Shown: positions 1 through 10,835, numbered from the stretch's first letter. The stretch: 64,000 bases of DNA from Collybia mongolica (GCA_013420905.1 JAAXNY010000011.1:310001-374000); one strand, 5' to 3'. Numbers and translations: made by a program. The notes: a model not told the origin generated them from the letters alone.

Positions 1-2
1 GG

Positions 3-1252
3 CTCTACAAAGGGGATGTAGGATATGTTTCCTCAGTAGAGAATTGGGGAAAACTGGAAGTCCTGCTGTTACCTCGCCTCCCTCCCCTTCAAGATGGAGA
101 TTCCTCCAAGAAAAGGAAACAAGGTACCCTCTGCTCCGAGCTGGGTTTGTTTGACAATGAAAAATGGGACCGAATCATCAAAACTCACCCCAGAGTCACT
201 ATCATTGACAGCAAAACTATGGGCCATTTTGCTGCTTTTGGTCGCAAATTTGAATTTTTCCTTGAATGCAGAACTTATGGCTTTGGTTCAGTATTGTGTG
301 TCCCCATTTCCTTAGAAAGCAAGATGATGGACTTGTTTCTATGCTGTCCTCACCCTGAAATCAAAAGCACACGATTCCCATGCCCTTCAGAATGGCAATT
401 TTTTGAAGGCAAACAGGTGGTCATAAAGGAATCCTCTAAGAGGGGTATCATCCAGTCTGTTGGTATTGATTCAGCAGAGGTGGAACTAGAAATGGGGGAG
501 GGTTTACACATGGTCCTGTGGTCCAATATGTGGAAGTACATCGCTCATGGCCATTTCGCAGAAGTAATCAGTGGGGCTCTCCAAGGGGAAAAGGGACGGG
601 TAGTTGAGGTGATGGAGGAATATGTCTACATTGTTGAATGCCTTGAAACACAAGGACTGCAGAGTTACATCAGTCCAAACTCCCTCAAGGTAAAAACTCA
701 AGATATTATGCCAGTCACATTGTAATTTACTTTTAAACAGCCACTCAAAGTCCATAGGAACTGGGTGAAAGTAGTTGACCCTCCAATAATACTCCACAGT
801 CAACCACCAACATTGAGTAACGTACCAACCATCCCAATTAGATGTGAGGAAGTTCCCTGGATAGGGCTTGAGGTTTTGGTCATCAAAACAGGACATGCAA
901 TGAAGGGTTCTCATGCAGTAATCAAAGATGTTCAACTCTTGAAAACTACACTCAGTGGACTCCGAGTAACTGTTCAATTTATTCACTTGAATCCTGCACA
1001 TCCATTCAGTGGCAAAGTTCTGGACTATGATGATGTTGTAGAATCTTCATAAGTATTATATTGTTCTTCATATTCATTATGAGCTAATTTCTCCTCCAAG
1101 GTCTCACCTCAGATTAAACGAATTCCCCCCACCCAAGAACAAATTATTTGTCCCCCTCCCAGGCCATGTTACCAAATTCCCCCCTCCCCAGGAACCTGCC
1201 ATGGCTGCCACTACTGCAGCAGTAGGGGGTAGCACACCCATGCCTGACTTTC
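3..1252 (+). pseudogene. SPT5-like KOW protein, 5' part (cut by window start and by element D1)
   Basis: Reading from base 3 gives a KOW-like start (LYKGDVGYV) and then a frame through base 689. A 51-bp GT-AG intron (690-740) joins it in phase to 741-1049. A TAA follows at 1050; whether this is a nonsense mutation or lies in a second small intron is not clear. A proline-rich frame is open again from about 1108 to 1252 and ends in STPMPDF. Element D1 begins at 1253, and the same frame resumes at 6123. KOW repeats are known from transcription elongation factor Spt5, and Agaricomycete genomes carry many diverged SPT5-like copies near transposons (family knowledge from memory). The protein is probably non-functional here. 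The family call rests on the KOW motifs and on the match of the two halves. Confidence 0.65.
690..740 (+). other. Spliceosomal intron in the SPT5-like gene
   Basis: The segment begins GTAAAA, ends TTAAACAG, is 51 bp long and joins two exons in phase 0 (ctcaag / ccactc). The size is typical of basidiomycete introns. Confidence 0.75.
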
Positions 1253-3561
1253 ACTTGAGGTAGAGGGCCATTACTGGCAGATATGAGTCCTTATGTTTTT
1301 TTTTTGATTAACTTTTCTTTATATTTCTAGAACCAGGTTGTTGCAATAGAACTAGCTATCCAGAATCTATTCAGCTTTATATTACTTTTTGTTGTTAATC
1401 TTGTCAGGCATTGTCCTAGAATTAGATTGTAGGCTACAGGGAGTAGCTTGACATCATGGAAGGCCTGATGGATACACAACATGAAGGTGTAATATGACCA
1501 CACATTTGAGCTTGCCAAATACTTGTTGCACTTCTGTAAGGGGTCATGTTGCCAAGAGGCTCAGACAGGGAGCAGTATACACAGTATGAACAACCACATA
1601 GGGAAGGGATGAGCATAGAGCACTAGGGGCTTGACTATAAGTAGAGAACCCAGCCCAAGTCTATTGCAAAGGTGCCCTTCCATAGAGAGGAAGGGGCACC
1701 TTATATGCTGTACATTATGCCTATGTCTCAAATAACAACAGAATCTGATATTAGTAACTCTACTGATGCAACAATCCATCTGTGATACTGTATGTCAGTC
1801 CAAAGTAAACTACTATCTGTCAAGGGGTTAAAGCAGTGTGTGTCAGAATAACAGTGAGGCTATACAAGCTGTGCAATAGTGATTCTGATGGCTAGATGTG
1901 GACAAACAAGTGATCCCCTTACAACTTCACCCATATCCATGGTGTATGCCAATAGAATTTGGTGTTTATAGATCCTATACAAATATCCACCAATAAAAGG
2001 TAACAATATACATCTAGGCATTTTCCTTAAAAACAAGTCAGCTGGTAAAGTGGGGACTCAGACTCTCAGAGATGGACTGTGTGAAAGAATTAACAAACTT
2101 GAAAATATAGATCCATATTTGTATATTCCAAATATACAACCAACTCAGTAGCTTCTCTGGGGACTTTACACTGAGCCACATGAGCCACACAGACCACACA
2201 GACAAATGCAGGTGTCTGCAGACTGACTCAGACCCTGTTTGGCAGGGAGCCCTGCTTAATTGGCAGTCTGCATCTAAGCCAAGTCAAAGCTAAGTCCATA
2301 AATCCACACTGTTAGTTTGATGCTCAGGCACAGCTTAAAACAACTCCTCATGGAGTCCATGCAGACTGTCCAAATTCCTTGCTTGATCATAGTTACCATG
2401 GCTTATTTAATGTACAAAATGCAATGTTTTAGAGAGTCAAATACAAGGCCTCAAGGTTACATAACATATGCATAAAGCATGGAGATTAACCATTTGGCAA
2501 TATGAGCTTGTCACTCCAAGTTGCTTGTTACTATAAAGTCCCCCTGCTGCCCATTCTTTTGTTCTGGCAATTGCTGAGTATTGTTGATGGGTGCCATGTC
2601 ACCTGTCAGCCTTGTTGTCAACCTCCACTACTACATACCCAGCTGCCCCTCCCATCACCTCCCTACCATATGATTGTGCACAAGTACACAATACTGCCAA
2701 ATACAATGCCAGGTCCCACTGCTATGGATACCAACACCCTCTCTCATACCCACCCCTCTCAGTGAAAATAACAACTGCAAAATCACAACAATAAGAGCTG
2801 CAACAAGAACTACAGAGGCACCTGCCACATTACCAGTGACTGCCTGCCCACATCTGCTAGTGAGCAGCTAGCATGGTGGACATGGGCGGTGCAGTGGTGT
2901 ATTCCATATGGTAGAACCATCAACTGGTGGCTTGGTGTGCATCCCTGAATGTGCTGTCTAGGCCAAGTAGTGCCAATCACCCCTGTGCCCTAACCAGATG
3001 TGTGTAGGGTGAGTGCATATGTGCCCCACATCTAGTTGCTCAGATATACCTTGTTCTATTGTATATGCACCTATATGCTGCTGTATACCTTGAGACTACC
3101 TTGATGTAATTCTATCTACCTTGTGATATGTTCTTATTCCTTTTACAAATATTAGTTTACTTCTTACTGATACTTTACCCCTGTACTATTTGCACAACTC
3201 TAGTAGGCTGATATAGACTTCTGGTACACCCACAGTATTTATCCAATGTATCTATTTATAGATTGGACTACCCAATTGTGTGATATAAGGAAGTAATATC
3301 AATGCAAATGCTTATAATAGAACCAAGTTCCCACTGTATTGGAATGTATATCAACTATTCAATATTGAACAATTTATTTCTAGCCTTGCATCCTGGGTTA
3401 ATCAAGAACTTATTAGATATGCTAAAAATAGAAATATCATCATCAAAGACAAAGTTCAAATAAATATACATATGCCTGTTAAGTGTTTTTTGTTGTGTTA
3501 TCACATACTATATTTAATTGTATTCATATAGCTAGCTGTTGTCAAGGTATTGAGCATTATA

Positions 3562-3773
3562 CAGTGGCTCAAAAAACTGCCCCAATGTTTGTACATTTTT
3601 GAAAGATCAATATGGTATGAAGTGCTGACATAAGCAGGGGACCTGGGGTAATTATGTAAGATACTATGACATCGTGGCTTTCCAATGGACCCTGGATCAT
3701 GTGATTTGGATCAATATCCATTAAGCTATAAGCCAAACAAAATGGTTACTTATTGGGGCAGTTTTTTGACCCT
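3562..3773 (+). repeat. Left terminal inverted repeat of Tc1 copy a
   Basis: This sequence pairs with 4958-5169. Each repeat carries the motif TCAAAAAACTGCCCCA twice: outward at the tip and in opposite orientation at the inner edge (3753-3769 here). A doubled binding motif inside a long repeat recalls the IR/DR layout of some Tc1 elements, but here the two motifs face each other. Confidence 0.8.
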
Positions 3774-3922
3774 TATCTTATTTTCCATTATTCTGGCATT
3801 TATGATCCAATGCAAGAACATTATGGACTGTGGGAAGAATAAACAATGTCATGTGACTTTATTTGTATCAATTTGACATGTTGGAATTGGTTCAATCATC
3901 TTCTTGACCTCTTACCACCATC

Positions 3923-4942
3923 ATGAAAGCCATTTCTACTGCTCAGCACAATACTGTTGTTTCTCTCCTCAATGAGGGCTATTCTCAGCGTCAAATCAAG
4001 GAGAAAACTGGTCTAGGGAAGGGTACCATCAGTAGGATCAGCAAAGATGTGGATGGAAACAAAGAAAACAACCTTGGTGGCCGCCCCTCCAAGCTGTCTG
4101 TTCGTGACAAACAGTCAATTATTCGTCAAATCAAGTCAGGGAAGCTTGATAATGCAGTTCAGGCTACCCAATTCATCAATGGCATCATCCCCAATCCTGT
4201 CACACCCCAGACAGTCAGAAATGCACTCAAGGAAAATCAATTTTATGCTGCTACAAAGAGGAAAGCTCCTCTTCTCAAACGAGCCCATCGCATCCGGCGT
4301 CTCCAGTTTGCAAAATATCATGAAAGCTGGACTGTGGAGGACTGGAAAAGGGTTCTATGGACAGATGAGACCAAAATCAATAGGATTGGGTCAGATGGAA
4401 AGGTTTATGTCTGGAAACAAAGGGGAGAACCACCATCTGATAGAACAACATCACCTACTGTCAAACATGGAGGAGGAGGAAACCTCATGGTATGGGGTTG
4501 TATGGGGTGGAATGGAGTGGGAAAGCTCATAGAGGTGCAGGGGAACATGGACAAGGTTCAATACTGTGAAATTTTGGAGAGTGGAGTTCAGGAAAGTTTT
4601 GAGAAGTTGGAAATGGTGGATGGCGAGCGCTACTTTCAGCAAGATAACGACCCCAAACACACATCTGGACTGGCCACACAGTGGTTTGAAGACAACAACA
4701 TTCAAGTCCTTGGCTGGCCTGCCCAATCCCCTGACATGAATCCAATAGAACACCTTTGGGAACATCTCAAGCGCCGTCTTAAAGAATATCCGACACCACC
4801 CAAAGGAGTACATGAGTTGTGGGATAGATTGGCTGAAGAGTGGGGTGAAATTCCACCAGAGGTATGCCAAAACCTGATAGAAAGTATGCCCAGGCGGATA
4901 CAAGCAGTTATAAAGGCAAAAGGTGGTCATACAAAGTATTAG
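3923..4942 (+). CDS. Tc1-family transposase (DD34E), 339 aa
   Basis: The enzyme would cut and join the element ends at TA sites in the nucleus. The N-terminal ~100 residues form paired helix-turn-helix DNA-binding domains (SQRQIKEKTGLGKGTISRI at 21-39) joined by a GRPSK linker, the usual GRPR-like hook. The catalytic triad is visible: D148 in LWTDETK, D241 in FQQDNDPKH and E276 in SPDMNPIEHLW, with 34 residues between the last two, as in Tc1. Length is normal for the family and no stop or frameshift is present, so the protein may be active. The start used is the first ATG, followed by an ordinary helix-turn-helix N-terminus. The same protein is encoded at 14267-15286. Confidence 0.95.
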   Translation: MKAISTAQHNTVVSLLNEGYSQRQIKEKTGLGKGTISRISKDVDGNKENNLGGRPSKLSVRDKQSIIRQIKSGKLDNAVQATQFINGIIPNPVTPQTVRNALKENQFYAATKRKAPLLKRAHRIRRLQFAKYHESWTVEDWKRVLWTDETKINRIGSDGKVYVWKQRGEPPSDRTTSPTVKHGGGGNLMVWGCMGWNGVGKLIEVQGNMDKVQYCEILESGVQESFEKLEMVDGERYFQQDNDPKHTSGLATQWFEDNNIQVLGWPAQSPDMNPIEHLWEHLKRRLKEYPTPPKGVHELWDRLAEEWGEIPPEVCQNLIESMPRRIQAVIKAKGGHTKY

Positions 4943-4957
4943 ATAGAAAATTAATAG

Positions 4958-5169
4958 AGGGTCAAAAAACTGCCCCAATGAGTAATCATTTTGTTTGGCC
5001 TATAGCTTAATGGGTTTTGATTTAAATCACATGATCCAGGGTCCATTGGAAAGCCACGATGTCATAGTATCTTACATAATTACCCCAGGTCCCCTGCTTA
5101 TGTCAGCACTTCATACCATATTGATCTTTCAAAAATGTACAAACATTGGGGCAGTTTTTTGAGCCACTG
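4958..5169 (+). repeat. Right terminal inverted repeat of Tc1 copy a
   Basis: This is the reverse complement of 3562-3773, with small differences at the inner edge. The inner inverted motif is at 4962-4978 and the outer tip ends GAGCCACTG before the TA duplication. Confidence 0.8.
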
Positions 5170-5170
5170 T

Positions 5171-5690
5171 ATATTGTGGGAAATTTCTTTAGTGTTATTG
5201 TTTGTTTGGCCAGATGTGTGGTGAAATGATATGTGTACAGTATTCATTTACAATATGTAACAAGAAATTTGTTGTCAATGAGGTTTAGAAAAATAAATAC
5301 AAATACAAACATATACAAACATATACATGAGGTACTACTTCACCATATCTAACACTAGCAATTTAAATTACATCCATAAGCCTTGTTGTTGTTGAGATAT
5401 GCAATGATTTATATTGTGGGAACTTTGATGTTATTGTTTATTTGGCTAGCTGTGTGGCAAAGTCATATACAAACTTGATATTCATTTGTAACATGCTTGT
5501 AGTGAGAGAGCTGCTTTTGACTTTTGATCATGATGTTTGAAGGTGTACAAACAAATACAAATACATATAAATATCTACGTTGGGTAGCCCCTCACCATAT
5601 CTAGTAGTAGCAATTTAAATTGCATCCATAGGTCTTGTCATTCTTGAGATATGCAATATTTTGTATTGTGGGAAAAGTTTGACCCAAAGC
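5171..5690. repeat. Degenerate ~240-bp tandem repeats, D1 (2-3 units)
   Basis: Each unit is A/T-rich and carries GAGATATGCAATG, TATTGTGGGAA, TTGTTTGGC and AAACAAATACAAATAC in that order. The same array with about four units is in D2 (16385-17300). No coding sense is apparent. Confidence 0.7.
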
Positions 5691-5714
5691 GGAACAAGCC
5701 TCTTGTAATTGTGT

Positions 5715-5766
5715 TTACGTTTGTCAACTACGCTGTTAGAGCTAACAGCGTAGTTGACAAACGTAA
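5715..5766. repeat. Perfect 25-bp inverted repeat with 2-base loop (D1)
   Basis: Arms 5715-5739 and 5742-5766 are exact reverse complements around the loop AG; the tip reads GCTGTTAG-AG-CTAACAGC. The same hairpin is at 17340-17391 in D2, where the arms extend further with one mismatch. It keeps CpG sites in an element that has lost most of them. It lies about 355 bp from the right end of both D copies. Confidence 0.9.
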
Positions 5767-6122
5767 GCATGATTATGCAGTGGGCAGTTATTAATTAATT
5801 CTTGAGATATCCCAAGAAAAAGACCACTTAACTCGAATTTATATTATTAAATGCAGCCCATGTTAGTTAGCAGTTGCCTTTTTTGCTCGAAATCCGCGCG
5901 TCGGCTAATTTCGATTCCCACAGTTAGAAAAATATTTCCACGACTACAAAGTGTTACTGATGTACTTCAAAATGTTTACTGATCATGTTCTAATGAAATC
6001 TCGGAACACTTCAAACTTACTAACCGTGGGAAAAACAACACTGGATCTTGTTGGGTACGCTGAATTTTCCCTGCAAACCCAGGATGATGAACGAGTTACT
6101 TATGTAAACATAAGAACTCGTA

Positions 6123-6607
6123 ACCACTTGATGCCGGCCTGGAACCCCTCATCTCAAATGCCTGATGTAGGATCCTCCTCTCAAGCCTCCCCTCCACCAA
6201 CTATATCACAACAGCAGGGACCTGCTCACCCGTTATTAGATCCACAGCTTATTGATATTAAATTAAAGGTGTTGGTTACAGGTGGGCAATATCAAGGGAA
6301 AGAAATGGTGGTCTCCATAGTGCAGATAGAAGGAGCATTATCAGTCTGGTTCAACCACTACAAGACATTGGGATCCTTGCCTCCAGGAGACCTCACACCA
6401 AAATGTCCCAATCCTACACATGATAACGGATTGTTGGTCGTAGTTGAAGGTGACCACCTGGGCCAATATGTCTGCTGAATTCACCATTGTTACAAGAATG
6501 GCCAGCCAATTATGATATTGGCCATCATCAACCGGACTGAGGGAGGCCACAAAACACTTTCAGGGGATCATTTGGAACTAAAGAAGAAAAGGAGGTCTTT
6601 ACACTAA
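6123..6607 (+). pseudogene. SPT5-like KOW protein, 3' part
   Basis: The frame resumes with HHLMPAWNPSS directly after D1. It contains one KOW-like stretch (VLVTGGQYQGKEM) and then a second (VVVEGDHLGQYV). TGC TGA at 6473-6478 breaks the frame, followed by TGT two codons after a conserved-looking IHH. All three are the expected C-to-T products of arginine CGN codons. The frame then stays open to a TAA at 6605-6607. This shows CpG-type decay of a formerly coding gene; orthologous lengths were not checked. Confidence 0.65.
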
Positions 6608-8206
6608 GCCACATAACCTGTGTGGACACACGGACTCATTTGGCAGGACTGTCAGCCAGACAAGAATCCGTGTCCATGCCGAGTCCGCATCAATCTGCAT
6701 AATTTTACATGGACACGCGGACTGGCATGGATGGACAGCTCGCAGAGTCCGCGCAGCCAGTGTATTACTAATCAGATTACTAATATAATTTTTATTTATT
6801 CAAATTATATATGACCTCGACGCTCAAACCCTGACTGCAAGGTCCTAAGTTCCTCCTGATGACCAGGATAAACAGGACGCAGACTTCGTGGCTATTAATA
6901 TGTCTCCGCAAGAAAGCACTCCTAATCTCACATTCACCATGGTCACATCGCCGTGCATCCACCATAGTAACAGTGTGCTCCTTGACAACTCTTTTTATCA
7001 CATGTCTGACCTGCAACAGAACCCTCTCCTGAAAATTGAAGTTTGGCGGGTCACTTTGACTGGACATAGTGCCGATGCAGAATTGGTCACACGCCCACTC
7101 TGTTCCTTCCGGGCCTATCACTATGGCAATATTGGTACTATCATACTTCATAAGGAGATTTTTGCACGGATTGTCCACTCAAGTGTATAGAGATTTTCGA
7201 TTTGGTACAATTGTCTTCCTCAGTACACTATAAAGTGACTATTCTCCCAGGCGTCATAGTGGTGGGTTCATATTTGTGGTCCTTGTTGTCAATGCTCTTG
7301 ACACCTCCCTTTCCAGGATACTATCTGCTTCTTCCAGGTAGTCGACTCCTAGCAATTTCCAGGGCCCACATCATGATATACAATATCCATGTCCAATGTA
7401 CAGAGGCTGAGGGAGGTGCCCTTCCCCTAGAGATCATACAACCAGTATGGAGTCTTCTTGTTGAAGCTAGAACTGATTGTGGTGGCCTGTCACCAGGGCT
7501 CTCTACTCCACTCGCCATGCAGTTCATTTTTACCTTGGGAGACCATGTTGCAAGCCTTGTTGTTTTGCACAGAGAAGACCAGATGCCGCGCTTGAATGAA
7601 ACAATGGAGCTTGGCAAGGGCAACAGATTCCCAATGGGTGCGAGTGGATTCCAGAAAGCATTTATCCAACACACAGATCAATCTGTTGCACGCCTGAGTT
7701 TCTCTTGGAACGGCCTAGACACAAGAAATGCGACTCCATTGCCAGTGGGCTCTTGCACTCGGGCCATTTCTGAAGGATATCCAACTATATATAAACGGAA
7801 CTCGACCACCTAGCTTTGGCGAGGAAACAGGTTGTATTGTACAGGACAAGGGGTATGGAGTTGTGTCGTTGATACCTTGTTAATCTATACAAATAATGCT
7901 TTACAAAGATCACATATTCAAGCAGCATGTCCAAATACCATAATCCTGTCTTGCATGGGTGTAGTTCCCGGATAGCATTCTCCATTGATAGGCCAGAGTG
8001 TCTGAACATTTCTCGAGGTGTTCCTGCCGCAAGGCCATTGCCACTCACCCGAAGAAAGACGAGTTTCATGTTTATCTAATAAACTTCAACCTGAGTGCCA
8101 CATTACAACTTGGATGTCACCCAGTAAGTGTTCGAGCCGCTCACTCCATCAACGAACCTAAACCTAAACACATCACTGCTATCCAGAGCCTCTTTGAATA
8201 CAAAGT
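6608..8206. other. Unassigned region with one long open frame
   Basis: No recognisable gene, repeat or RNA is seen. The longest frame (7202-7813, plus strand, 203 codons) has no motif I know, and an overlapping minus-strand frame (7321-7674) is no better. A minus-strand frame at 7785-8069 contains FLRVSGNGLAAGTPREMFRHSG, faintly like the N-terminal part of PIF/Harbinger transposases, but nothing around it supports this. It is probably decayed DNA. Confidence 0.3.
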
Positions 8207-9565
8207 GAGTCAGCTAAGAAACCCAGAATCAGTACAAAAACTTGAGCAGTGTGAATACACTCTACTCCCAACTTTAGAACCTATGGCATGAGGTGAAACT
8301 TTCAGCGCTCCGCAATTCATTGCAACCCCACACTATTGTTTTTTTTGAAAACAACTTGAAGACGGCCCGAATCGGATCATTTTGCCCTGGCTTTGGCATG
8401 ATATCTTTGATCAATGAACTGTCTTGGTATTCTTTAAATGCCTGATAAAACAAGACACACAGTCGCTCTCTTCCGGTGGTTAATCACTCATTCCCCCTCA
8501 TTTTGGTGGTGAGCAAATACAATTTTTTCTCCAATCCAATAGCCAGCCCAAGGTAGCAATACTATCATCACTTGCTGCTCCAGATAATGAGTTCCCTCCC
8601 TATGCGTGGCTGCTATAATATAAGTTCTTCCAAATTCCAGGTGATCTATGGCCCTCACTCTTCACTGGATCTACGGTGTTATGTTCTCCTGAGTTCATAA
8701 TGAAAATGCCAGAATACTCGTACCTTATGCCACACGCCTTTGCAATCCAGACTCCTTTGCTACCAGTACTTGCAATTGGTTCCCTCCTTCCACCTTGGGG
8801 CCTTCCTCACAGACATATATGTGTCAGTACCTGACATCTGCTGATGTGTGATCTTTTGTGCCCATATCTTGTACGGATGACCCCATATGCTTGGCATCGT
8901 TTTGGTCATCTTGGGGGGCTGTTCGGTTCTTCTGGTTCTCATCATCCTGTCAACTCGAGGGTGATAGAGAATATGATTGCCGATCAGGATCAGGTTGACT
9001 GTATACAGAAGGTATGACAAGAAAAACACTTAGATTTTGGGTGCATTTAAGGCCCTGGTACCGCTTCTGTGCCATTTGTTCTCAGTTGTGACAATCCTTT
9101 GGGAGTTCATTAGGGATGACATAACTTGGCCACAAGCTCGTTGTCTGGAACAGCAAGAAAAATCAATATCTAACCCACCACTCCAGTCAAATCTTGTTTT
9201 TGTTTGCATAAAGCGTCCAATGTATTTGTCCATGCAGCGTCCCTTGCACTGAATGGGATAACTGTTGAAGCCCTCCCTCCATGTGATGCATCATGGCCCA
9301 ATCATGCAGTCCCCAACTGCCTGAAAATGGCATTGAGGAATAGACCTGGACCCGGTCGGCAACTGTAAATATATTATCCTGACAATCCCCTTGATATTCT
9401 ACGACATATCAATAAATACTCATTATAGTAGGTAATGGAATAATGGGTTTTTTGACATATAAAAGGGCAAACATCATGCCTTGCAATGGCATTCCTCCAG
9501 AACACATCCCAACAGTGATCCACAGCTCACTCTTACCATCCAACTACTCACAACACACTCTTACA
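8207..9565 (+). repeat. Upstream block of G1 (one copy of the ~2.5-kb tandem unit)
   Basis: The sequence from about 8207 to the G1 start matches the blocks before G2 (from about 58450) and G3 (from about 61060). It shares the run CAGAATCAGTAC, the local order of many 15-30-bp blocks, and the promoter. It holds no convincing gene of its own. Confidence 0.75.
9458..9465 (+). promoter_or_regulatory. TATA box of G1
   Basis: TATAAAAG lies 108 bp before the G1 ATG. The same box stands at the same distance before G2 and G3. The leader is CA/CT-rich (TACTCACAACACACTCTTACA), as in well-expressed fungal genes. Confidence 0.65.
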
Positions 9566-9628
9566 ATGACTTCCATCATTGCCAACTGTCCCACTGACGC
9601 TACCTTCATCGTCTATGGTGAACCCCGC
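9566..9628 (+). pseudogene. G1, first 21 codons (gene split by A1)
   Basis: ATG at 9566 opens MTSIIANCPTDATFIVYGEPR, collinear with codons 1-21 of G3. The LTR of A1 follows at 9629. The rest of the gene lies 47.8 kb away at 57482-57862; joined, the two parts give 444 nt, the same length as G2 and G3. Confidence 0.9.
9625..9628 (+). repeat. Target-site duplication CCGC of A1, left copy
   Basis: CCGC precedes the 5' LTR; the right copy at 57478-57481 reads CTGC, a CpG transition. The intact copies G2 and G3 have a single CCGC at this place (GAACCCCGCTGGGAGG). Confidence 0.9.
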
Positions 9629-10835
9629 TGATAGGGCCCGAAATTGTTTGCACTTATAAAGTCAACAAGTAAGGCTATTAGTATCATTTCTAATAACCAA
9701 GTAAACGGTAATAAAGGATTAGAGTTGAGCTCCAAGACAGCTAATCTAGTCTAATGGATAATACACTATCAGTACAGAGGACTATGAGTATGGTCCATTA
9801 TTAGTCCTATTCACCATGCCCAGTTACAACCTTGGTATCTTAATCCATAAGTAACCATTGTAGTATGATATCATTAGTCCGGGGATCATCATTAATAGGA
9901 GGAGTAATTGTAAATTTGGGACTTGCACAACCCGATCCTAGTCAGGGGCACTTGGTATTAACTACTGGAAGAGACGGGACACTGTGAATAACAACTGGGA
10001 TGATCAGGAGAAGTAAATGACAGTGCGGCACTGTTTTAAATAACAAAGCGTGTGGTCGGGACTTGATAAGAGTTTAGCCAGCTCTTTCAATATTTGATAA
10101 GTAACAAGTAATGGCATAATTGGCACGCATGGCGTGCGCACCAAGTTGTAGAGGACGAGTCAGCATTAAATACAGATCCTTGGCGCAGGGGAGCACAGTT
10201 CCATATAAAATTTACAATTCCATATGATATTTAGTTTGTACACTATAAATAGACTGTAGAAGAGTAGCGCAAAGGTAAGGAATCTTGCCCCCACTTCACA
10301 CTACTATAGAGTATACAAATCACATTTGTTAAAACACTATTGCGTGCCCAAATTAAGGCTCAGATTGCTTCAAAGTTGTCTTGATTGGAATTGTTTGAAG
10401 AGATCACAGAATTGAAGAGTCTTAGTTCACTTGGAACTTAGTACTGCATTGTCCGTTGGAACTACTAGGCACTTGGCCTTAGTGCACTTGGCACTGTTTG
10501 TTTAATAAGTCGCTTGGACTTATAGATCCACTTGGGATCATTAATAATTAAACGTACACTTGGTACTCAGTCTATTGGATCGAGAGATATTATAAATATA
10601 CCTAGCAAGTTTTAAACTTGTGTTGAGGCTTTGTCTGAATCAAACCCATTGAGAGATCATTGGAAAGAGCCTTGACTAGTACTATTCAAAGCTTAGTGCT
10701 TCTAAGCACTTGAACCCGAACTCAAAACAGGCAATTCCTACTGTTTGTGTGTTGATTGTTAGGTTTGGTGTGTGTGTGTGTAAGAGATTACATTTCATAG
10801 CATCAGCACACTTATAGCCCAGGAGCCCCCTTTCA
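9629..10835 (+). repeat. 5' LTR of A1
   Basis: It is 1207 bp, from TGATAGGG to CCCTTTCA (TG...CA). It is nine bases shorter than the other family A LTRs because of a small deletion at about 9744. It differs from the A2 LTR mostly by CpG transitions, many of them shared with the A1 3' LTR. Confidence 0.93.
10422..10571 (+). repeat. Row of six mini-hairpins with RCTTG loops (A1 5' LTR)
   Basis: Six short inverted repeats follow one another, each with the loop ACTTG or GCTTG: AGTTC/GAACT, AGGC/GCCT, AGTGC/GCACT, TAAGTC/GACTTA, GATCC/GGATC and GTAC/GTAC. The same array is found in every family A LTR in this window. Confidence 0.85.

Larger units (their letters stand above)
3562..5169 (+). mobile_element. 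Tc1/mariner element, copy a (inside D1)
   Basis: A 1608-bp element is flanked by TA duplications at 3560-3561 and 5170-5171. It has long inverted terminal repeats (about 212 bp) starting CAGTGGCTCAAAAAACTG and one intact transposase gene. It has the same length as copy b at 14040-15647, and their proteins, including all antisense and overlapping frames, read identically. This means near-identity at DNA level and recent movement. It keeps CpG sites while the surrounding D1 has almost none, so it arrived late. Confidence 0.95.
1253..6122. mobile_element. Element D1, no target duplication, inserted in the SPT5-like gene
   Basis: The same left end (ACTTGAGGTAGAGGGCC) and right end (about ...GAACTCGTA) recur in D2 at 11497-17742. 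Joining base 1252 to base 6123 restores one continuous SPT5-like frame across PDF-HHLMPAW, so no target bases were duplicated or lost. An imperfect inverted repeat (TAYGAGTYCTTATGTTT) lies 29 bp inside the left end but exactly at the right end. Without its Tc1 insertion the element is about 3.26 kb. Most of it is nearly free of CpG; the last ~430 bp are not. No transposase of its own is visible. A short frame (5951-6122) is open through the right end into the host gene. The class is uncertain: asymmetric inverted ends and no duplication resemble Helentron-type or Crypton-type elements, but no diagnostic protein or terminus is seen. Confidence 0.6.

Noticed and set aside
4451..4978. 175-codon frame antisense to the Tc1 transposase (and its copy at 14231-14758)
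   Set aside because: It is fully overlapped by the real transposase, shows no motif, and repeats only because the element repeats.
1253..6122. D as a canonical Helitron
   Set aside because: Ends are not 5'-TC and CTRR-3', insertion is not between A and T, the hairpin is too far from the end, and no Rep/helicase is present.
7202..7813. 203-codon plus-strand frame as a gene
   Set aside because: No recognisable domain, no promoter or intron pattern, and comparable frames exist on the other strand.
7785..8069. Minus-strand frame faintly like PIF/Harbinger transposase (EMFRHSG)
   Set aside because: One short match, no catalytic residues and no terminal repeats or duplication around it.
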